Both the position numbers and the translations under genes were made by a program. DNA of 64,000 nucleotides from Enterobacterales bacterium. Lineage in GTDB: Bacteria > Pseudomonadota > Gammaproteobacteria > Enterobacterales > Enterobacteriaceae. Positions within the stretch are counted from its first letter, which is position 1; each line of letters begins with the position of its first letter. This document shows, one piece after another, positions 18,776 to 27,753 of the stretch. The stretch lies in assembly GCA_015654925.1 (NCBI GenBank), contig JAATFX010000111.1, positions 1 to 64,000 on the forward strand, given 5' to 3'. The notes below the pieces were generated by a model. It was given only the letters and a program-made list of their open reading frames with translations, was not told where the DNA came from and searched no databases.

Positions 18776-18800
18776 GCCTGGACTCCTGCGAATGTAATTT

Positions 18801-18823
18801 GGACTTATTATTGTAGCAAGTCC
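18801..18823. promoter_or_regulatory. Inverted repeat GGACTT-N11-AAGTCC in AraC/SDR promoter
   Basis: Perfect 6-base arms with an 11-base spacer sit midway between the divergent regulator and dehydrogenase. This is a candidate operator; the bound protein is inferred from position only. Confidence 0.4.
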
Positions 18824-18875
18824 GACGGCGGCGACCTATCATTTTTAATACCGCCAACCCCTACAGGAGTTCCCA

Positions 18876-19619
18876 ATGAAAACTGTCCTGATCACCGGAT
18901 GCTCATCCGGATTCGGCCTCGAAACCGCCCGGTACTTTCTCGATCGCGATTGGCGGGTCATCGCCACCATGCGTACGCCGCGCCAAGATCTGCTGCCGCG
19001 CTCCGAACGCCTGCGCGTGCTCGCCCTCGACGTTGCCGACCCGGATAGCATCCGCCAGGCCGTACACGCCGCAGGACCGATCGACGTCCTGGTCAACAAC
19101 GCGGGCATCGGGCTGCTGCGCGTGTTCGAAAGCACGCCGCTGGACTCGGTGCGCGAAGTGTTCGAGACCAACACTCTCGGTACGATGGCGTTGACCCAGG
19201 CGGTGTTGCCGCAGTTCAGGCAACGCCAGGCGGGCGTCATCATAAACGTCACCTCGGCGGTAACCTTGAAGCCGCTGCCGCTGTTGGCCGTGTACACCGC
19301 AAGCAAGGCGGCGGTCGAAGCCTTTACCGCGTCGCTGGCGCTGGAACTTGCGCCATTTAATGTGCGCGTCAGCCTGGTGCTGCCGGGACGGGCGCCGGAC
19401 ACCCGCTTCGGCGAGAACGCCCGGCCCCGGATGCAGGGCGACAGTCCCGAGGCGTATGCCGATCTCGTGCAGCGCGTTTTCGCGGGCATGGGGCCGACGG
19501 GCGAGATTACCCGGGCATCGGACGTGGCGGAAGCGGTGTGGCGGGCGGCGAACGATCCGTCCTGCCCGTTTCGCCTCGCCGCCGGCGCTGACGCCGTGGC
19601 GCTGGCCGAATCACGTTGA
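18876..19619 (+). CDS. Short-chain dehydrogenase (SDR family)
   Basis: This 247-residue SDR has TGCSSGFG (8-15), NNAGIG near residue 80 and catalytic YTASK near 139. ACAGGAG precedes the ATG. It belongs to the group of SDRs regulated by cupin-AraC proteins; the substrate is unknown. It is transcribed away from the AraC regulator. Confidence 0.9.
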   Translation: MKTVLITGCSSGFGLETARYFLDRDWRVIATMRTPRQDLLPRSERLRVLALDVADPDSIRQAVHAAGPIDVLVNNAGIGLLRVFESTPLDSVREVFETNTLGTMALTQAVLPQFRQRQAGVIINVTSAVTLKPLPLLAVYTASKAAVEAFTASLALELAPFNVRVSLVLPGRAPDTRFGENARPRMQGDSPEAYADLVQRVFAGMGPTGEITRASDVAEAVWRAANDPSCPFRLAAGADAVALAESR

Positions 19620-19772
19620 CCCCGCAAGCCCACCCTTGACAGGTCGCGGCGGTTTCCGACGCCGCCGCGAATGCCCTGTGCGCTAAATAAAGTGAAAGAT
19701 TTCCGCGTCAGCGCAAATATTTCCCACGCTGATTCGTCTACCCCTATATCTGAACAACGTGGAGTAGACGAC

Positions 19773-20138
19773 ATGAGAGATCGCAAATTTAGGTTTTTGG
19801 GTATGGTCGTAGTGGCCATCGTGGTGATGACCACGCTGGTGATGCTACTGTGGAATGCGCTGCTGCCGGCGATTTTCGGCGTGACGAGTATTGGTTTTTT
19901 CCAGGCGCTGGGACTGCTGATCCTGAGTAAAATCCTGTTCGGCGGTTTCGGCGGGCGGGGCATGTTCGGCCGCGGCGGCCGCGAGCTGCGTGAACGCTGG
20001 ATGGCGATGAGCCCCGAGCAACGCGAAGCTTTTATCAAAGAGCGCGGCATGGGACACCGGCATGGACCCTGGCACGGACGCTGCCATGGGCGGGATCGAG
20101 ACGATCAAAAACATACCGAAGATAACGGGCAGGCATAA
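19773..20138 (+). CDS. Small membrane protein coupled to an ECF sigma factor
   Basis: This 121-residue protein is not assigned to a family. It has a short basic N-terminus (MRDRKFRF), two hydrophobic segments (about residues 9-30 and 37-52), a Gly/Arg/Phe-rich linker, an ELRERWMAMSPEQREAFIK helix and a His-rich tail (HRHGPWHGRCHGR). The start follows GGAGTAGACGAC. Its stop overlaps the sigma gene ATG as TAATG. The second half resembles the acidic/helical tails of periplasmic or cytoplasmic stress proteins, and the His/Cys tail could bind metal. It may be an anti-sigma factor or a sensor for the downstream sigma factor, which is inference from coupling only. Confidence 0.75.
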   Translation: MRDRKFRFLGMVVVAIVVMTTLVMLLWNALLPAIFGVTSIGFFQALGLLILSKILFGGFGGRGMFGRGGRELRERWMAMSPEQREAFIKERGMGHRHGPWHGRCHGRDRDDQKHTEDNGQA

Positions 20139-20698
20139 TGACTAAAGCCGCGGAGCGGCGTCGCGATTTGATGACCGCGCTGCGTGACAGCCAGCAGCGC
20201 CTGCGCGCGTTTATCGCCCGGCGTACCGGCAGCGTTGCCGATGCCGAAGATGTTTACCAGGAGATAAGCTACCAGTTGATTAAGGCCGACAGCTATCTTC
20301 ATCCAATCGAGCAAGTGGCTGCCTGGTTGTATCGCGCCGCCCGCAATGAGCTCATCGACCGGTCGCGTAAAAAACGCGAGCTGCTGCTGTCCGAGGATAT
20401 GGATGAAGAGTGGCCCGCGGAAGCGGAGCTGGCCGACGTGTTGTTTACCCCACGGAGCAGCGCCGAGGATGACTATCTGCGCCAACTGGTGTGGCAAGAA
20501 CTGGAAATCGCGCTGGCGGATATGCCCCCCTTGCAACGCGAGGCGTTTGAAAAGACGGAACTTGGGGGATACTCGTTCAAGCAGCTTGCCCAAGAGTCAG
20601 GTACCGCCGTTGAAACACTGCTCTCGCGCAAGCATCAGGCGGTACTGTTTTTACGCCTGCGGTTGCAGGTACTCTACGAGGATCTGACCGGTGACTGA
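20138..20698 (+). CDS. ECF-type RNA polymerase sigma factor
   Basis: This 186-residue sigma-70 family protein has only regions 2 and 4. Region 2 covers DAEDVYQEISYQLI and WLYRAARNELIDRSRKK (about 28-88). Region 4 covers LPPLQREAFEKTEL-like residues and YSFKQLAQESGTAVETLLSRKHQAV (about 131-170). It is translationally coupled to the membrane protein upstream, the usual arrangement for a sigma factor with its regulator. Target promoters are not recognised here. Confidence 0.9.
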   Translation: MTKAAERRRDLMTALRDSQQRLRAFIARRTGSVADAEDVYQEISYQLIKADSYLHPIEQVAAWLYRAARNELIDRSRKKRELLLSEDMDEEWPAEAELADVLFTPRSSAEDDYLRQLVWQELEIALADMPPLQREAFEKTELGGYSFKQLAQESGTAVETLLSRKHQAVLFLRLRLQVLYEDLTGD

Positions 20699-20863
20699 AT
20701 GGCATGCCGAACTTGCCGTCAGGTCCGTTAAAGAAAGATAATTGATATTAAGCATTCATATATCCCCCGCCTTTTATAATAGTAAAGTAATCATGATGAT
20801 GATTTGATGGAAACTCATAAGTATTGATTTGATTATAATAGCTAATAAATATAGGGGGGTAAT

Positions 20864-22870
20864 ATGCCTGTCTTTTCTGTGAGTAATCACCATAGGGTGA
20901 TTGGGACGCATCATCAGTATTTGGATAAACAAAAAAATAAGGCGGCAATAAATAAAACCTCGATTTCTGGGAATGACATTTTTTTGCGGGAAGGGAAAAT
21001 ACTCCATCAGCTTGCCCGTGCCGGAAATATAAACGGATCAGATGCGATAAGATATAATGATACCAGAAAGAAAATTCAGGCTCAGTCGCTTTTAAATATT
21101 ATGATGTTGATTCTATCGCTAAAACCCAACACCCACCCTAGTAGTGAACCATTATCGTCTGCAAGTACATCGATTTTAACTCCTTTTACTGATAATCATG
21201 ATAGTAGTGGTAATGCATTCCTCAATGAAACTATTCCCATCAATAGTCTTATCGATTTGCCGGAACAGCGCCAACGAAGCAAAAGAGCCGCCGGCTGTAC
21301 CTGCGAAATACCGAAAGAAGTAAAGGCCAAAACACGGGCCAAAGCGCAGCGCGCAAATGAAAAACGTGTGAGAGCCAAAGCCAAAGCCGATGCCAGGGCG
21401 GCAATGAGAGCCACAATGAGGGCCGAAGCCGCAGGCAGTGCTGCTCATCTGCTAGGCTCGGCGGGCAGTGCTCTGGGAGGCGTCGTGGGAAGCGCCACGG
21501 GAGGCGCCCAGCTAAGCGTGCCAGTCCAACTATTAGGCGCGGCGGGAACCCTGGGGGTTGTGGCAGGCGTCGGCATAGGGATAAACGCCGTCAGCGGGGA
21601 TGGCGCTGCCCGGGCCAAGACAGAGGCTACGGGCGAGCCGATGGACATCAACCATGACCAGGTTGAAGAACCGCGGACCCAGGCGGTAAAAAGCGATGCA
21701 ACCAATTCAAATGGTAAAATAAATAGCATAGCGGATAACAAACCCTCTGGAAATATTGAAATAAACCGGATGGATGCTTTTCAGCACGTGAATCACCATC
21801 CGGGGGTGGACGGTAATGCCAATATTCAAGAGGTTGATGTCAGTCATATACCTCGTCTAACGCGGTTTATTAATCCTATGAACTACTACCGCTGGTTGTT
21901 CCGACATGAAAAAACAGATCAGATAGCGGTGATTCTGCAGCATATTATCAGCCATTACCAGACGGACGATGTCTACCTCCATTATTTTAGCGATCTGGAG
22001 GAAACTATCCCATCGCGATTTTATTATTTAAAAAATAGCATCGGCGAGTTGAAATCAGAAATTGATAAAGCGCAGGCTTTAGTCAATCAAGCATTGTATG
22101 ATTTTAAACGCACCACGATGAGGAATGATTATGGTGTTCTGCAATATCCTCCACAAAACAGTATCAAAAAATATCTCAAGGGAGCTTTGGGGACCAATGA
22201 TGAAAATATTATTTATGAAGCGATGAATAGGCTTGAACATTATCTGGTGGAATTGGAGAAATTTTTCAATAACTATAAAAATAATATTATTTTTGCAACC
22301 TCAAAACAAACTGGCGTTAATTATGTCCACAATTCGAATTGCCCTACCGGTTTTGTCATGCCGCTGGATTCAGGTAACCGAATCGTTATCATGGCGGATA
22401 TTTTTGGCGAGAGTACGGTACTGAATAATAGATTACACATCACCGCAATCCATGAAGCTTCCCATATCCAGGCCGGCTCAAGGGATTTCGTGTCCTCTCC
22501 TATCACCCGGTTAGTCGGCGATGCCAGCGAAATTCTTGAAGTTTTTAATGAGTCTTTGTATATCAACGGCAATGAGGCGATTGCTTGTGATGAGCTATTT
22601 ATACAAAGCTATGTACAGTTTCTGGATATCAATGTTAGCAACGCTCAATTTCTCCAGTTAATTAAAAACGATCCGATGCTGCAGAAAAACGTCATGATGG
22701 ATAATGCCGATTCTATTGCACAGTATATCTCTGATATCGCGCAATCCCGCCCTTATAATCATGATTACCGTCGCCAGCGTAGAAGTGAAAGAAATCCCAA
22801 CCAAATCAACAGTCCGTTAATGGAGAATACCATCTTAAAATTACTGATTAAGCACGGCGGCGTGGCCTGA
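20864..22870 (+). CDS. Unrecognised 668-residue protein with HExxH motif; candidate toxin/effector
   Basis: I do not recognise this protein. Visible parts are an N-terminal region of about 130 residues with no classical signal peptide; a basic furin-like site RQRSKR at 136-141, followed by AAGCTCE; a Lys/Arg/Ala-rich helix (about 150-190); a Gly/Ala-rich hydrophobic stretch (about 190-245) that could enter a membrane; a mixed helical middle (about 330-480); and a zinc-protease motif HEASH (530-534). Acidic residues at 553, 556 and 559 are candidates for a third ligand. The gene and its upstream region are much more AT-rich than both neighbours, suggesting transfer. GGGGGGT precedes the ATG. 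No immunity or chaperone gene is evident. A secreted metalloprotease effector or toxin is the best guess, held weakly. Confidence 0.8.
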   Translation: MPVFSVSNHHRVIGTHHQYLDKQKNKAAINKTSISGNDIFLREGKILHQLARAGNINGSDAIRYNDTRKKIQAQSLLNIMMLILSLKPNTHPSSEPLSSASTSILTPFTDNHDSSGNAFLNETIPINSLIDLPEQRQRSKRAAGCTCEIPKEVKAKTRAKAQRANEKRVRAKAKADARAAMRATMRAEAAGSAAHLLGSAGSALGGVVGSATGGAQLSVPVQLLGAAGTLGVVAGVGIGINAVSGDGAARAKTEATGEPMDINHDQVEEPRTQAVKSDATNSNGKINSIADNKPSGNIEINRMDAFQHVNHHPGVDGNANIQEVDVSHIPRLTRFINPMNYYRWLFRHEKTDQIAVILQHIISHYQTDDVYLHYFSDLEETIPSRFYYLKNSIGELKSEIDKAQALVNQALYDFKRTTMRNDYGVLQYPPQNSIKKYLKGALGTNDENIIYEAMNRLEHYLVELEKFFNNYKNNIIFATSKQTGVNYVHNSNCPTGFVMPLDSGNRIVIMADIFGESTVLNNRLHITAIHEASHIQAGSRDFVSSPITRLVGDASEILEVFNESLYINGNEAIACDELFIQSYVQFLDINVSNAQFLQLIKNDPMLQKNVMMDNADSIAQYISDIAQSRPYNHDYRRQRRSERNPNQINSPLMENTILKLLIKHGGVA

Positions 22871-22964
22871 GTATTTTATTCAGCACGCCAAACAGTCCGT
22901 CGGCAACGGTGCTGAATTAACGTTATGCGTCGCCTGGCGCCGCCGGATGCTGGGATCAAGCGAA

Positions 22965-22988
22965 GCCCGGCTTCCCGGGCCTGTTTAT
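22965..22988 (+). terminator. Terminator after the HExxH gene
   Basis: GCCCGG-CTTC-CCGGGC forms a 6-bp stem with a four-base loop followed by CTGTTTATTTA on the plus strand. It lies 95 bases after the stop, at the junction with the convergent pqiB. Confidence 0.5.
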
Positions 22989-24652
22989 TTAGTAGCTGTC
23001 TTCTGCGGCGAAATGGGGCGCGCATCTGGCTGAGTAATCGGGTCCGCATCATCCGGGCGGCCAAATAATAATGCCTGCGGGTGGCGTGCCAGCAGGTCGG
23101 TTAATTCCCGCACTGACCGCAAAGTGCGTTGCGCCTCCAGCATGGTCTGGCCGAGGTTCTTCTGCAAGGGCGCGTTATCCGCCAATATGTCTTGCGCGGA
23201 ACCGAGCGTTTTGCGGGCCTGCCGCAGGGTTTGGGTCGTTTCAGGCAGGACTTGGGTATTAACCTGCTTTAGCGTCTGATCCAAATCCGCCAGGGTGGCA
23301 TCAAGATTGCGTCCGATGGATTCAAGCGGCATTTTCCCGACTTTACCGATAATGGCGGCCAACTGCTCCTGCAGACGATCGAACCCGCCATTAATGGTAG
23401 GAATACGCAGCGGACGCGCGTGGATATCAAAGGGCACCGGCGGCGCGTTGGGCACAAAATCCAGCGACACGTAAAGCTGCCCGGTCAACAGGTTGCCCGT
23501 GCGCGCCTGTCCCCTGAGCCCATGATTGACCATATCGCGTAAAAAACCGGCCTCTTGGCGCTGGGCATCCTGTTCAGGTTTGGGGAGTTTTTCCAATACC
23601 CGACCCAGCCTGCTTGGATACACCTCAATTCCCACCACCGACGGGAAATGGTAGTGGGAGGCGTCATAATCGAGTTCTATTGATACCACCCGGCCGATTT
23701 TAATGCTGGAAAATTCAACCGGCGCGCCTACCGACATGCCCCGCAACGACTGTTCAAAACGCAATTGCACGTATTGCGCCGGCCCATCCGCTGGCGCCAT
23801 GGCGGTCTGTTCATCTTTTGCCAGCCGGTAGGTGTACGGTGTGGCGGCGGGCGGCGTCTTCGCATCGTAGCCGGGTGAAGCAAAAGCGATGCCTCCCGCC
23901 AAAATAGCCGCCATGGTCTGTGTTTTGAGCTGAAACCCATCCGAGCCAAGAGAGACGTCAACCCCGCCGGCATTCCAAAAACGCGTCCCGGCGGTCACAA
24001 AACGATCGTAAGGCGCGTCGATAAATACCTGCAGGCTGACGCCCTGCCCGTCGCTTTGCAACCGGTAAGACGCCACGCGGCCGACCGGTACGCGGCGATA
24101 GTAAACCGGCGAACCAATATCCAGCGACCCCAAATCATCGGTAACGATCTCAAAGCTGGTACCAGGCATGCCGCTAACCACCGTTGGGGGAGTTTCCAGA
24201 CCGGCAAACTCCTGGTTTGGGCGCGTTGACGCACCCGTATCCACCGCGATATAAGCGCCGGAAAGCAACGTATCGATACCCGACACGCCGCCCGCGCCGA
24301 TGCGTGGACGCACTACCCAGAAGCGGGTATCCGCACGCGCCAGGTTTTGCGCGTTTTTGTTCAACGAAACGGCCACGATCACGTGGGTGCTATCCTGGCT
24401 CAGGGTAATGGATTTCACCATTCCCACCATAACATCCTTGTATTTTACCGCCGTTTTCCCGGCTTCGAGGCCCGAGGCCGCTTGAAAACTAATGGTAATA
24501 TCCGGCCCGGCGGATTGCCAGGTATCAACCAGCATCAATATGCCAATCAGTGCGGCGATAATGGGCAGCAACCACACCGGCGATATCGGCCAGCGGCGCT
24601 GCATTACCTGCGGGTCGCCGGGTTGCGGCCAAGGTTGGTCCGTTTGGTTCAT
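22985..24652 (-). CDS. pqiB: PqiB-like MCE-domain protein
   Basis: This 555-residue inner-membrane-anchored periplasmic protein has one N-terminal transmembrane segment (about 25-46, VWLLPIIAALIGILML) and three MCE domains, then a long helical C-terminal part (about 430-520). PqiB of E. coli is of similar size (about 546 residues) and forms a tunnel for lipid movement between inner and outer membranes. The ATG at 24652 overlaps the second PqiA stop (ATGA); six codons upstream are in frame but unlikely. The C-terminal helices are Gln/Leu-rich as expected for the PqiB needle. Confidence 0.92.
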   Translation of the reverse strand: MNQTDQPWPQPGDPQVMQRRWPISPVWLLPIIAALIGILMLVDTWQSAGPDITISFQAASGLEAGKTAVKYKDVMVGMVKSITLSQDSTHVIVAVSLNKNAQNLARADTRFWVVRPRIGAGGVSGIDTLLSGAYIAVDTGASTRPNQEFAGLETPPTVVSGMPGTSFEIVTDDLGSLDIGSPVYYRRVPVGRVASYRLQSDGQGVSLQVFIDAPYDRFVTAGTRFWNAGGVDVSLGSDGFQLKTQTMAAILAGGIAFASPGYDAKTPPAATPYTYRLAKDEQTAMAPADGPAQYVQLRFEQSLRGMSVGAPVEFSSIKIGRVVSIELDYDASHYHFPSVVGIEVYPSRLGRVLEKLPKPEQDAQRQEAGFLRDMVNHGLRGQARTGNLLTGQLYVSLDFVPNAPPVPFDIHARPLRIPTINGGFDRLQEQLAAIIGKVGKMPLESIGRNLDATLADLDQTLKQVNTQVLPETTQTLRQARKTLGSAQDILADNAPLQKNLGQTMLEAQRTLRSVRELTDLLARHPQALLFGRPDDADPITQPDARPISPQKTATK

Positions 24653-25272
24653 TGATCTGCTCCATCCCATATCAGGCGGGGGTCGAAACGCATCGTGGCC
24701 AGCATGGTGAAAATGACCATCAGGCCGAAAAACAGAATGCCGATACGGGGTTCTACCACACCGATACCATTAAATTTTACCAGTGCCGCCACTATCGCCA
24801 CCACCATCACATCGAGCATCGACCAGTAACCAATCAGGTCTATCAGGCGAAATAACCTGGTTCGCCCAACCCTGGCCCAACTGCTGCTTTTGCGGGCGGT
24901 GATTAACAGCATTCCCAGCACCAGAAATTTGGTGCAGGGCACCATGGCGCTGGCGATAAAAATAATCAGCGCCACGCCATAAGAACCGGATTGCCAAAAG
25001 TCGATTACGCCGCCGATAATCGTGCTTTCACCGCTGTTACCGGGCAACTGGGTATACATAACCGGCAAGACATTCGCCGGGATATAAAAGATAACGGCGG
25101 CGATCAGCAAAGCCCAGGATTGGGCGATGCTTTGCGGGTAACGCCGATAGAGGCGCGCATGGCAGCGCGGACATCTTGCGGGATCGCGCCCGGCTGGCCG
25201 AAACGTGCTTACCCATCCGCAGGCATGGCACCCTATCACGCCTGCTGGCCTGGTTTGGGGCGGTTGGCTCAT
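24649..25272 (-). CDS. pqiA: PqiA-like membrane protein, second half-size copy
   Basis: This 207-residue protein has one PqiA domain: a zinc-ribbon-like pair CHACGW and CPRCHARL near residues 14-36, then about four transmembrane segments. E. coli PqiA is about 417 residues with two such domains; here the two domains are separate genes. The ATG at 25272 overlaps the stop of the first copy (ATGA), and the frame upstream of it is a shadow of that gene. The pair probably forms the inner-membrane partner of PqiB. Confidence 0.88.
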   Translation of the reverse strand: MSQPPQTRPAGVIGCHACGWVSTFRPAGRDPARCPRCHARLYRRYPQSIAQSWALLIAAVIFYIPANVLPVMYTQLPGNSGESTIIGGVIDFWQSGSYGVALIIFIASAMVPCTKFLVLGMLLITARKSSSWARVGRTRLFRLIDLIGYWSMLDVMVVAIVAALVKFNGIGVVEPRIGILFFGLMVIFTMLATMRFDPRLIWDGADQ

Positions 25273-25913
25273 CGCTGGCTCCCGTTGTGCCGCCGGGCGG
25301 GCAGATCCCAAAGCCAGCAGGTTTCCTGGTGAGTAATAATGACCATCAATACCATTAATCCGGCCATTGCCCAGAGGCCGGCCCCGGGAGCGACTTGCAA
25401 AAAGCCGGACAGTTTGATCCCCGCCACCAGCAGGCCCAGCAGGGCAACTTCGGTCATATTCCACGGCTTTAGCGACATAAGCATTCTTATAATGGGCGCG
25501 AGACCGGGCGCGCGCCGGCCCAGCCGCGCAAATACCAATATCCAGCCAAGCAAGGTGATTTGCAGGCACGGCACAACCATAATGAGCAACATGGCCGGCA
25601 GCGCCATAGGCCATGCTTCGCTGTGAGCCAGGGCCGCGATTGACTGCCATAGCGTAGTTTCACCGTGGTGGCCGCGGATGCTGATATGGATTAACGGATA
25701 GCTATTGGCGATCATCCAGGAGATAGCCGCCGTCATGGTCAACGCCAGCCAGCGATCGATCCCGAGATGACCCGACCGATACAGCGTGGCACCGCACAAC
25801 GCGCAGCGCGCTGTTTCGCCGGGTGGCAAGGCCCGGCGGCGGTAAACCCTGTCGCAGTGCCGGCACACCACTATTGGCGGCGAGCTAGGTATGGCCGCGT
25901 TTGAGTTATTCAT
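25269..25913 (-). CDS. pqiA: PqiA-like membrane protein, first half-size copy
   Basis: This 214-residue protein has a single PqiA domain with CRHCDRVY and CALCGATL at about residues 18-42 and four transmembrane segments. It starts 15 bases after the lipoprotein gene stop and overlaps the second copy by four bases. Split PqiA genes occur in many proteobacteria. With its neighbour it would correspond to the two-domain PqiA. Confidence 0.88.
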   Translation of the reverse strand: MNNSNAAIPSSPPIVVCRHCDRVYRRRALPPGETARCALCGATLYRSGHLGIDRWLALTMTAAISWMIANSYPLIHISIRGHHGETTLWQSIAALAHSEAWPMALPAMLLIMVVPCLQITLLGWILVFARLGRRAPGLAPIIRMLMSLKPWNMTEVALLGLLVAGIKLSGFLQVAPGAGLWAMAGLMVLMVIITHQETCWLWDLPARRHNGSQR

Positions 25914-25928
25914 GGCTGCGCCTTTGAC

Positions 25929-26588
25929 CTATCGCAACCGCGCGACCAGCTCTTCGGCGCCTTTATCGATCCCCGCTTCGGCGGCGGCCAAAGAACCCCA
26001 GCTCGCCCCGATATTCAGCGCATTGGGGTATTGCTTGGTGACATAAGCGCTAAGCAGACGGTTGGTGGCGGCTTCATAGATTTCCACGGCATAACTGACT
26101 GAACCGGTTAATGCCCCCTGTTTGCCGCGTATGGACTGCACAATATTGTAAGGACCGCCCATCAGGTCGAATCGGGAAAAAGTGCCGAGCACCGGCGTGG
26201 TGGTCTCCGCCCCGGTCAACGTCAATTTAATCCTGAGAGTATCCGCCGCCGGCGTATCCACTATCCGAAAGCGCTGCCCCAGGCTCTGCTTGACGTGATT
26301 TTCCATATAATTCGCCAGGGTCAAGCGATCCGCTTTGGAGATGTCGTCGAATTGATTATCCGCCCCTTGGTAAATCGCCACCGGTTCAACAATGACGCTG
26401 GCGTATTTTTTCCAGTCGGCGCCGGCGGAATAGCTGTACGGCACGCGGCCCGTCCGATCGTCGGTATTAGGCCGTAGCTGGGGCGACGATGTGATGCCGG
26501 AGTAATTCACTGGCTGCGTGCCGGCACAACCGGCCAGGACCGCGCAAAAAACCAGAGGAAACAGGCGGGATGAATTAGAATTAACCAT
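25929..26588 (-). CDS. DUF3313-family lipoprotein
   Basis: This 219-residue lipoprotein has a signal peptide with lipobox VLAGC (about residues 16-20) and a DUF3313-like body (NYSGITSS near the N-terminus, YSYSAGADWKKYASVIVEP). The start at 26588 begins the leader peptide; the 22-codon extension overlaps the promoter. It is the first gene of the pqi-like operon. In E. coli the lipoprotein partner is PqiC, at the 3' end of the operon and of a different family, so this gene may replace PqiC in position on the outer membrane. That replacement is an inference. Confidence 0.82.
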   Translation of the reverse strand: MVNSNSSRLFPLVFCAVLAGCAGTQPVNYSGITSSPQLRPNTDDRTGRVPYSYSAGADWKKYASVIVEPVAIYQGADNQFDDISKADRLTLANYMENHVKQSLGQRFRIVDTPAADTLRIKLTLTGAETTTPVLGTFSRFDLMGGPYNIVQSIRGKQGALTGSVSYAVEIYEAATNRLLSAYVTKQYPNALNIGASWGSLAAAEAGIDKGAEELVARLR

Positions 26589-26740
26589 TTTAGGAGCCTT
26601 ATCTATAGGGAGCACGGAAAGCCATCCGGAACGCTGCGATACTGGCGCAAGCATCCCGCGATCGGCCGTGGCTGCGGTTGTCGTTGCCTTTACAAAAACG
26701 GCCCAGAGCGTTACAGTAAGCTTATCGGAAAAAATAAACC

Positions 26741-26754
26741 AAACTGTACGGTTT
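26741..26754. promoter_or_regulatory. Candidate TetR operator AAACTGTACGGTTT
   Basis: This near-perfect 14-base palindrome (one mismatched pair) with core GTAC lies between the divergent lipoprotein/pqi operon and the TetR gene. An overlapping AAACC...GGTTT context extends it. Its position matches a TetR autoregulatory operator. Confidence 0.5.
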
Positions 26755-26820
26755 AGTTTTGCATGGGCATTAATTACCTGTCAAGTAAATGTACAGGCCG
26801 GTTCACTTATAGGAATAATG

Positions 26821-27438
26821 ATGAAGGTACGGACCGAAGCGCGCCGTGAAGCCATCATTGATGCGGCGGCCAAACTCTTTCAGGAAATGGGTTACGAAGG
26901 AGCGTCAATGAACGAACTGGCGAAACGGTTGGGCGGCTCCAAAGCGACCTTATATAGCTATTTTCCTTCAAAAGAAGAGCTGTTCGTTGCCGTGGTGCAG
27001 GCCTATGCCACCTTGCATTTGTCCGATGCGGTGCACGGGCTTTTGGACGATCCGGACAATGAGGCGGGTCTGGAGACTACACTGCGGCGTTTTGGCGAAC
27101 AAATGCTGCTGATCTTGGTCAACGATGAAAGCGCCCTGGCGGTTTACCGCATGGTGGTGGCCGAAGCGGGCCGCTCGGACGTGGGCATGCTGTTTTATGA
27201 GTCAGGGCCCAGCGAGAGTATCGCGGTGCTAGCCGCCTTGCTGGCAGGAGCCATGGAACGAGGGGAACTGCGCCGCGCCGACCCGCACGTCACCGCGCTG
27301 CAATTTCTGGCCCTGGTCACGGCCGAATCCGAAGTGCGGCTATATCAGCGCAATCCCCAACCGCTGGAGCGCGATCATATCCGCCAGATGGCCGACAGGG
27401 CCGTGGATATGTTCCTAAAAGGAGCTGCGGGCAGATAG
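26821..27438 (+). CDS. TetR-family regulator
   Basis: This 205-residue regulator has a TetR helix-turn-helix (MNELAKRLGGSKATLYSYFPSKEELF, about 30-55) and a C-terminal helical domain of the AcrR/TetR_C type. Tandem ATGs occur at 26818 and 26821; AGGA is better spaced from the second. The frame is open for 101 codons upstream, but that part holds the promoter. It is divergent from the pqi-like operon and probably represses it, consistent with stress induction of pqi genes. Confidence 0.9.
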   Translation: MKVRTEARREAIIDAAAKLFQEMGYEGASMNELAKRLGGSKATLYSYFPSKEELFVAVVQAYATLHLSDAVHGLLDDPDNEAGLETTLRRFGEQMLLILVNDESALAVYRMVVAEAGRSDVGMLFYESGPSESIAVLAALLAGAMERGELRRADPHVTALQFLALVTAESEVRLYQRNPQPLERDHIRQMADRAVDMFLKGAAGR

Positions 27439-27753
27439 GGCGTGTTGCCAGGTTTCCCTATGAGGCCGGTGAGAATGGTATGCCGGCAATCGTAGGGAAT
27501 ATGTTAGTAATGGCATCATGGGTAATTTCAGATCGTGCATAGGCTAATTAAAGCGATAGTCCTATTTTACTTAACCATTTTAACTGCACGGTCTGATATA
27601 TTCCTTCGTAATGAATTAATCACTAATATAAATTGTATTTTTTGCATCAATTGCGAGTGTTCAATTTAGTGCTCGTATTAAGTTCAATATACTAAAATAT
27701 TATTTTTCCGCAATAATATCCTGCATGTTCAATGTGCGATCCAGCAGGTCCAG
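27439..27753. other. AT-rich intergenic region without a recognisable gene
   Basis: Nothing convincing is coded here on either strand. It is much more AT-rich than the surrounding genes and lies between the TetR gene and a minus-strand 41-residue ORF. Confidence 0.6.

Noticed and set aside
26518..26820. Upstream extension of the TetR reading frame (101 extra codons)
   Set aside because: The extension covers the divergent promoter and operator and adds no conserved sequence; the ATG at 26821 has a suitable ribosome-binding site.
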